A stretch of 38,090 nt of DNA from NCBI GenBank assembly GCA_938084555.1, contig CALKFR010000072.1, forward strand, positions 1-38,090, given 5' to 3'. The DNA is from an uncultured Flavobacteriaceae bacterium (GTDB taxonomy: Bacteria; Bacteroidota; Bacteroidia; Flavobacteriales; Flavobacteriaceae). This document shows, piece by piece, positions 34,836-38,090 of this stretch; position 1 is the first letter of the stretch; each line of letters begins with the position of its first letter. The notes beneath the pieces were generated by a model. The model did no database searches. It was not told the DNA's origin and saw only the letters and a list, made by a program, of their open reading frames with translations. A program made the translations under genes and the position numbers.

Positions 34836-37048
34836 TGAAAAATATAGAAATGAAACGTAGAGATTTTGTTAAAATACTTGGTTTGGCTTCTGGTGGTTTG
34901 TTGTTTGGATGTAATGTCTCTGAAGATAAATTAGTAGTAAACACTTTAGAGGATGGAATTTCTTTTGTTCCTAATCTTTTTATTCAACTTCAGAAAGACG
35001 GAAAAGTAATAATTGTTGTTGCTCGTTCAGAAATGGGTCAAGGAATAAGAACCTCCATGGCATCTGCAATTGCTGAAGATCTAGAGGCAGATTGGAAATA
35101 TGTTACAGTACAACAAGCTACTGGTGATGCAAAATTTGGAAATCAAAATACAGATGGTTCTAGGAGTATAAGAACATTATTGAACCCTATGCGAAAAATG
35201 GGGGCAATGGCGCGTACCATTCTTGAGCAAGCAGCTGCTAAAAAATGGGACATAGCTGTTTCAAGTTGTAAAGCAGAAAACCATTTTGTAAAAAATAGTA
35301 CCACAGGAGAGGAAATCTTTTTTGGTGATTTGGTAGAGGAAGCAAAATCTATTCCTATTCCCTTAGATGAAGATATTATATTAAAAGATAAAAAAGAGTT
35401 CAAATACATTGGGAAAAAAGTTATTCGCGGTGTAGACATGGAAGATTTTCTTCATGGAAAAGCCAACTATGGATTAGATGCTCGTTTGCCAAATATGAAA
35501 TTTGCATCAATAGCACGAAGCCCAGTTACTTTTGGTTCTGTGAAAAGTTATAACAGTTCAGAAACAATGGAAGTTTCTGGAGTAGAACAAGTGATTCAAT
35601 TGGATAGATTAATTCCTCCTGCTGGTCAGTTTTTTGGTATGTTAGGTGGGGTGGCTGTTATTGCTAACAATACATGGGCTGCTTTTCAAGGAAAAAATAA
35701 TTTGAATATCGAGTGGGAATCAGGTTTAAATGAAACTTATGATTCTGAAAAGTTTAAAGAAAAATTAATTAGTAGAATTCACAATAAAGCAAAAGTAGTT
35801 CCACCGTTTAGAGGTAATGTAGATAAGGCTTTTAAAAATGCTGATAAAGTAATTGAGGCCACTTATACAATGCCTCACTTAGTTCATGCTCCAATGGAAG
35901 TACCTAATGCTTTAGCATGGGTTCGTAATGGAAAATGTGATGTCTGGGCCCCTGTTCAAGATCCACAAACAGTAAGAGCAGAAATTGCTCATTTCTTTGG
36001 GTTTGCAATTGATGATATTACCATTAATGTCATGTTGTTGGGAGGAGCGTTTGGACGAAAATCAAAATCAGATTTTGTTGTAGAGGCTGTTGCATTATCT
36101 CAAAAAATTAATGCCCCTGTTCAAGTTGTGTGGACTCGAGAAGATGATATTCAACATAGTTTTTATCATGCTCAAAATGCACAATATTTAAAAGGTTCAC
36201 TAGATGAAAATGGTAAAGTTACAGGTTGGCTTCACAGAGTTGCTTTTCCTTCAATTACTTCGAGCTTTAAGCCAATGTCAAACTATATAGCTGGTTTTGA
36301 GTTAGGAATGGGGTTTACCAATAATCCTTATAATATTCCAAATCTACAAATAGAAAATGCTAAGGCAGAATCTCATTTGAGAATTGGTTGGTTACGTTCT
36401 GTTTCTAATATAATTAGTGGATTTGGAATTAATTCTTTTGTTGATGAATTGGCAACGGTATCGGGAAAGGATGCTATTGATTTTAGATTAGATTTATTAG
36501 GTAAAGATAAAATTTCAAACGAAAAATCTCCCCATCCATTTAATGTTGCACGACTAAAAAACGTATTATTAGAAGCAAAAAAACTTTCTGACTGGGGAAA
36601 ACAATTACCAAAAGGTCACGGTTTAGGGGTTGCCATTCACTATAGTTTTTACAGTTATGTAGCAACAGTAGTTGAGGTTTCTGTAAAAAGTGAAAAAGTG
36701 AAAGTTGAAAACATCTATTCTGTTTTAGATTGTGGAATGTATGTGAATAGAGATGCGGTAATTAATCAAATGGAAGGTGCAGCTATTTTTGGAATGTCTC
36801 TTACCATGTTTGGAAAAATATCTACAAAAAAAGGAGTTGTAGAGCAAAGTAACTTTCATGATTATCAAATGACAAGAATGATAGATGTACCGAATATTCA
36901 TGTTCATTTAGTAGACAATGAAGAGGATCCAACAGGAGTAGGAGAGCCGGGAGTTCCTCCAATCTCAGCTGCAATCACGAATGCGATTTTTAATGCTTCA
37001 GGCAAACGTGTAAGGTCTTTACCATTATCTGATCACGGAATGGTTTAG
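34835..37048 (+). CDS. Tat-exported molybdopterin-binding subunit of an aldehyde/N-heterocycle oxidase (IorB type)
   Basis: Catalytic subunit of a periplasmic molybdenum hydroxylase, 737 residues. The N-terminus has a twin-arginine motif KRRDFVKI at 7-14 followed by a hydrophobic stretch and LLFGC, so it may also be a lipoprotein. Seen: ARSEMGQGIRTSMA, GGAFGRKSKSDF in the molybdopterin region, APMEVPNA, GWLRSVSN, and the catalytic Glu in GVGEPGVPPISAA near the C-terminus. These fit the isoquinoline 1-oxidoreductase beta/aldehyde dehydrogenase group (CO dehydrogenase-like large chain). No FAD subunit or cytochrome is adjacent, so electron acceptor and substrate are unknown. Ends 42 bases from the convergent SulP gene. 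Confidence 0.92.
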   Translation: MKNIEMKRRDFVKILGLASGGLLFGCNVSEDKLVVNTLEDGISFVPNLFIQLQKDGKVIIVVARSEMGQGIRTSMASAIAEDLEADWKYVTVQQATGDAKFGNQNTDGSRSIRTLLNPMRKMGAMARTILEQAAAKKWDIAVSSCKAENHFVKNSTTGEEIFFGDLVEEAKSIPIPLDEDIILKDKKEFKYIGKKVIRGVDMEDFLHGKANYGLDARLPNMKFASIARSPVTFGSVKSYNSSETMEVSGVEQVIQLDRLIPPAGQFFGMLGGVAVIANNTWAAFQGKNNLNIEWESGLNETYDSEKFKEKLISRIHNKAKVVPPFRGNVDKAFKNADKVIEATYTMPHLVHAPMEVPNALAWVRNGKCDVWAPVQDPQTVRAEIAHFFGFAIDDITINVMLLGGAFGRKSKSDFVVEAVALSQKINAPVQVVWTREDDIQHSFYHAQNAQYLKGSLDENGKVTGWLHRVAFPSITSSFKPMSNYIAGFELGMGFTNNPYNIPNLQIENAKAESHLRIGWLRSVSNIISGFGINSFVDELATVSGKDAIDFRLDLLGKDKISNEKSPHPFNVARLKNVLLEAKKLSDWGKQLPKGHGLGVAIHYSFYSYVATVVEVSVKSEKVKVENIYSVLDCGMYVNRDAVINQMEGAAIFGMSLTMFGKISTKKGVVEQSNFHDYQMTRMIDVPNIHVHLVDNEEDPTGVGEPGVPPISAAITNAIFNASGKRVRSLPLSDHGMV

Positions 37049-37090
37049 CAAGCTAATTATTTATAAAAATAGATAGGAAATGCTTTTTTG

Positions 37091-38090
37091 TTAAAATTTA
37101 TACTCAGATAGTGATTTTGGAAACTTTTCCGGATTAGCCGCTAAATGATATCTTGGGTCGTCAATATCCTCTTCAATTATTTGATGAAAAATTGGGCTTG
37201 CTTTGTACAGTAATATTTTACAATCTTCACTAAGGTGTTTAAGCTTAATTTTTTTTCCATAATTATGGTATTTTTCAACAAGAACAAAGATAGCTTCCAG
37301 CGCAGAGTGATCTGAAACTCTAGACTCAACAAAATCAATCTCCACTGAGTTTGGGTCATTTTTCACATCAAATTTTTCATTAAAAGCCGAAATACTTCCA
37401 AAAAATAAGGGTCCCCATATTTCATATACTTTAGTTCCATCCTCTCTGATGCGTTTTCTAGCTCTAATACGTTTAGCATTTTCCCAAGAGAAAACTAATG
37501 CACTTACAATTACCCCAGCAATAACAGCAATTGCTAAATCAAAAATTACTGTTAGCCCAGAAACTAAAATTAATACAATAAGATCTGAAATTGGAATCTT
37601 ATTCATAATTCTAAAACTAGACCAAGCAAAAGTTCCAATAACCACCATAAACATTACTCCAACTAATGCAGCAATTGGAACTTGTTCAATATAAGAAGAG
37701 GCAAAAAGTATAAAAATTAACAACATTACTGCAGCGGTGATTCCAGATAAACGACCTCTACCACCTCCTTTTATATTAATGATGGATTGACCAATCATCG
37801 CACAACCTCCCATCCCACCAAAGAGACCAGTAACAACGTTAGCACTTCCTTGGGCGATACATTCACGATTAGAATTTCCTCGTGTTTCTGTTAAGTCATC
37901 TACTAAATTAAGCGTCATTAGAGATTCTATTAATCCAATTGCAGCTAAAATTCCTGCATAAGGAAGTATAAACCAAAAAGTATCTAAGTTCATCGGAATT
38001 TTAGTAAAGGTGTCTAAGACTGGGACAGGAAAGCTGCCTTTTAAACCTTCACCCCCACCATCTCTTATAAAAGAACCTACAGTTGCCACA
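37091..38090 (-). CDS. SulP-family inorganic anion transporter (N-terminus cut by window edge)
   Basis: C-terminal 332 residues of a SulP permease; the start is beyond the right edge, and the GTG at 38089 is an internal Val. Seen: the membrane blocks GLIESLMTLNLVDDLTETRG, GGMGGCAMIGQSIINIKGGG, the segment GRLSGITAAVMLL and ISDLIVLILVSGLTV, then a soluble STAS-like domain from about 225 with EIWGPLFFGSISAF and VDFVESRVSDHSALEA. SulP carriers move sulfate, bicarbonate or other anions; sequence alone does not decide. In proteorhodopsin-bearing Polaribacter, SulP proteins have been discussed as possible bicarbonate importers, which gives a hint but no proof. Confidence 0.92.
   Translation of the reverse strand, partial: VATVGSFIRDGGGEGLKGSFPVPVLDTFTKIPMNLDTFWFILPYAGILAAIGLIESLMTLNLVDDLTETRGNSNRECIAQGSANVVTGLFGGMGGCAMIGQSIINIKGGGRGRLSGITAAVMLLIFILFASSYIEQVPIAALVGVMFMVVIGTFAWSSFRIMNKIPISDLIVLILVSGLTVIFDLAIAVIAGVIVSALVFSWENAKRIRARKRIREDGTKVYEIWGPLFFGSISAFNEKFDVKNDPNSVEIDFVESRVSDHSALEAIFVLVEKYHNYGKKIKLKHLSEDCKILLYKASPIFHQIIEEDIDDPRYHLAANPEKFPKSLSEYKF

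Noticed and set aside
37449-37694. 81-codon plus-strand frame inside the SulP gene
   Set aside because: Antisense shadow of membrane segments; no independent support.
38087-38089. GTG as start of the SulP gene
   Set aside because: The 332-residue stretch begins mid-domain; SulP proteins are far longer, so the gene continues past the edge.
1-38090. CRISPR arrays, IS elements, integrases or phage genes
   Set aside because: I saw no regularly spaced repeats, transposase motifs or terminal repeats on reading both strands.

Overview
The window looks like a chromosomal segment of a marine flavobacterium (Bacteroidota, Flavobacteriaceae, Polaribacter-like; the genus is a guess). Reasons: very AT-rich DNA, Bacteroidota-type promoters (TTG, about 19 nt, TAnnTTTG), many short lipoprotein signals, a type-B ribosomal protein L31, a proteorhodopsin with a divergent blh gene, and several families typical of flavobacteria (fused phosphoserine phosphatase/SerA, DUF2853, beta-helix lipoprotein). 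I see no mobile elements, CRISPR arrays, rRNA or phage genes. No gene-free stretch exceeds 300 bases; the longest are 26162-26377 and 17668-17850.

Layout. 1-3008: a PafA-like phosphatase cut by the left edge, divergent from an MlaE/MlaF lipid-transport pair. 3068-3140: tRNA-Lys(UUU) with its own promoter and terminator. 3185-8638: a minus-strand run of DUF389 membrane protein, SprT-like metalloprotein (no ordinary start codon), SDR, beta-helix lipoprotein and glutaminyl cyclase. 8810-9061: rpmE2. 9130-11979: gcvP. 12107-14937: a degenerate UbiA-like membrane protein and a phosphoserine phosphatase/phosphoglycerate dehydrogenase fusion.

15019-23718 is the metabolic core: eight co-directional genes for tryptophan catabolism through kynurenine and 3-hydroxyanthranilate. 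They are kynureninase, kynurenine 3-monooxygenase, a RidA-type aminomuconate deaminase, an exported M20 hydrolase, an aminomuconate-semialdehyde dehydrogenase, an SDR with a degenerate active site, 3-hydroxyanthranilate dioxygenase and ACMS decarboxylase. The upstream steps (tryptophan dioxygenase, formamidase) and the steps after oxalocrotonate are not in the window. The M20 protein and the SDR have no assigned step and are the most interesting unknowns.

23749-28460: DUF2141 protein, DnaK, DUF2853 protein, then a DTE-motif proton-pumping proteorhodopsin (Met at the tuning site, predicting green absorption) divergent from blh, which would make its retinal. 28464-34316: YaaA, an RluD-type synthase and PASTA protein pair, divergent from ddl, coaD and an M14 carboxypeptidase lipoprotein. 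34377-37048: a two-gene Tat-exported molybdenum hydroxylase. 37091-38090: a SulP anion transporter cut by the right edge.

Together these suggest a light-assisted heterotroph that scavenges amino acids and peptides. No single wholly new system is evident. The best candidates for new biology are the unassigned enzymes inside the kynurenine operon, the non-AUG start of the SprT-like gene, and the promoter/terminator overlap in front of the kynurenine operon.
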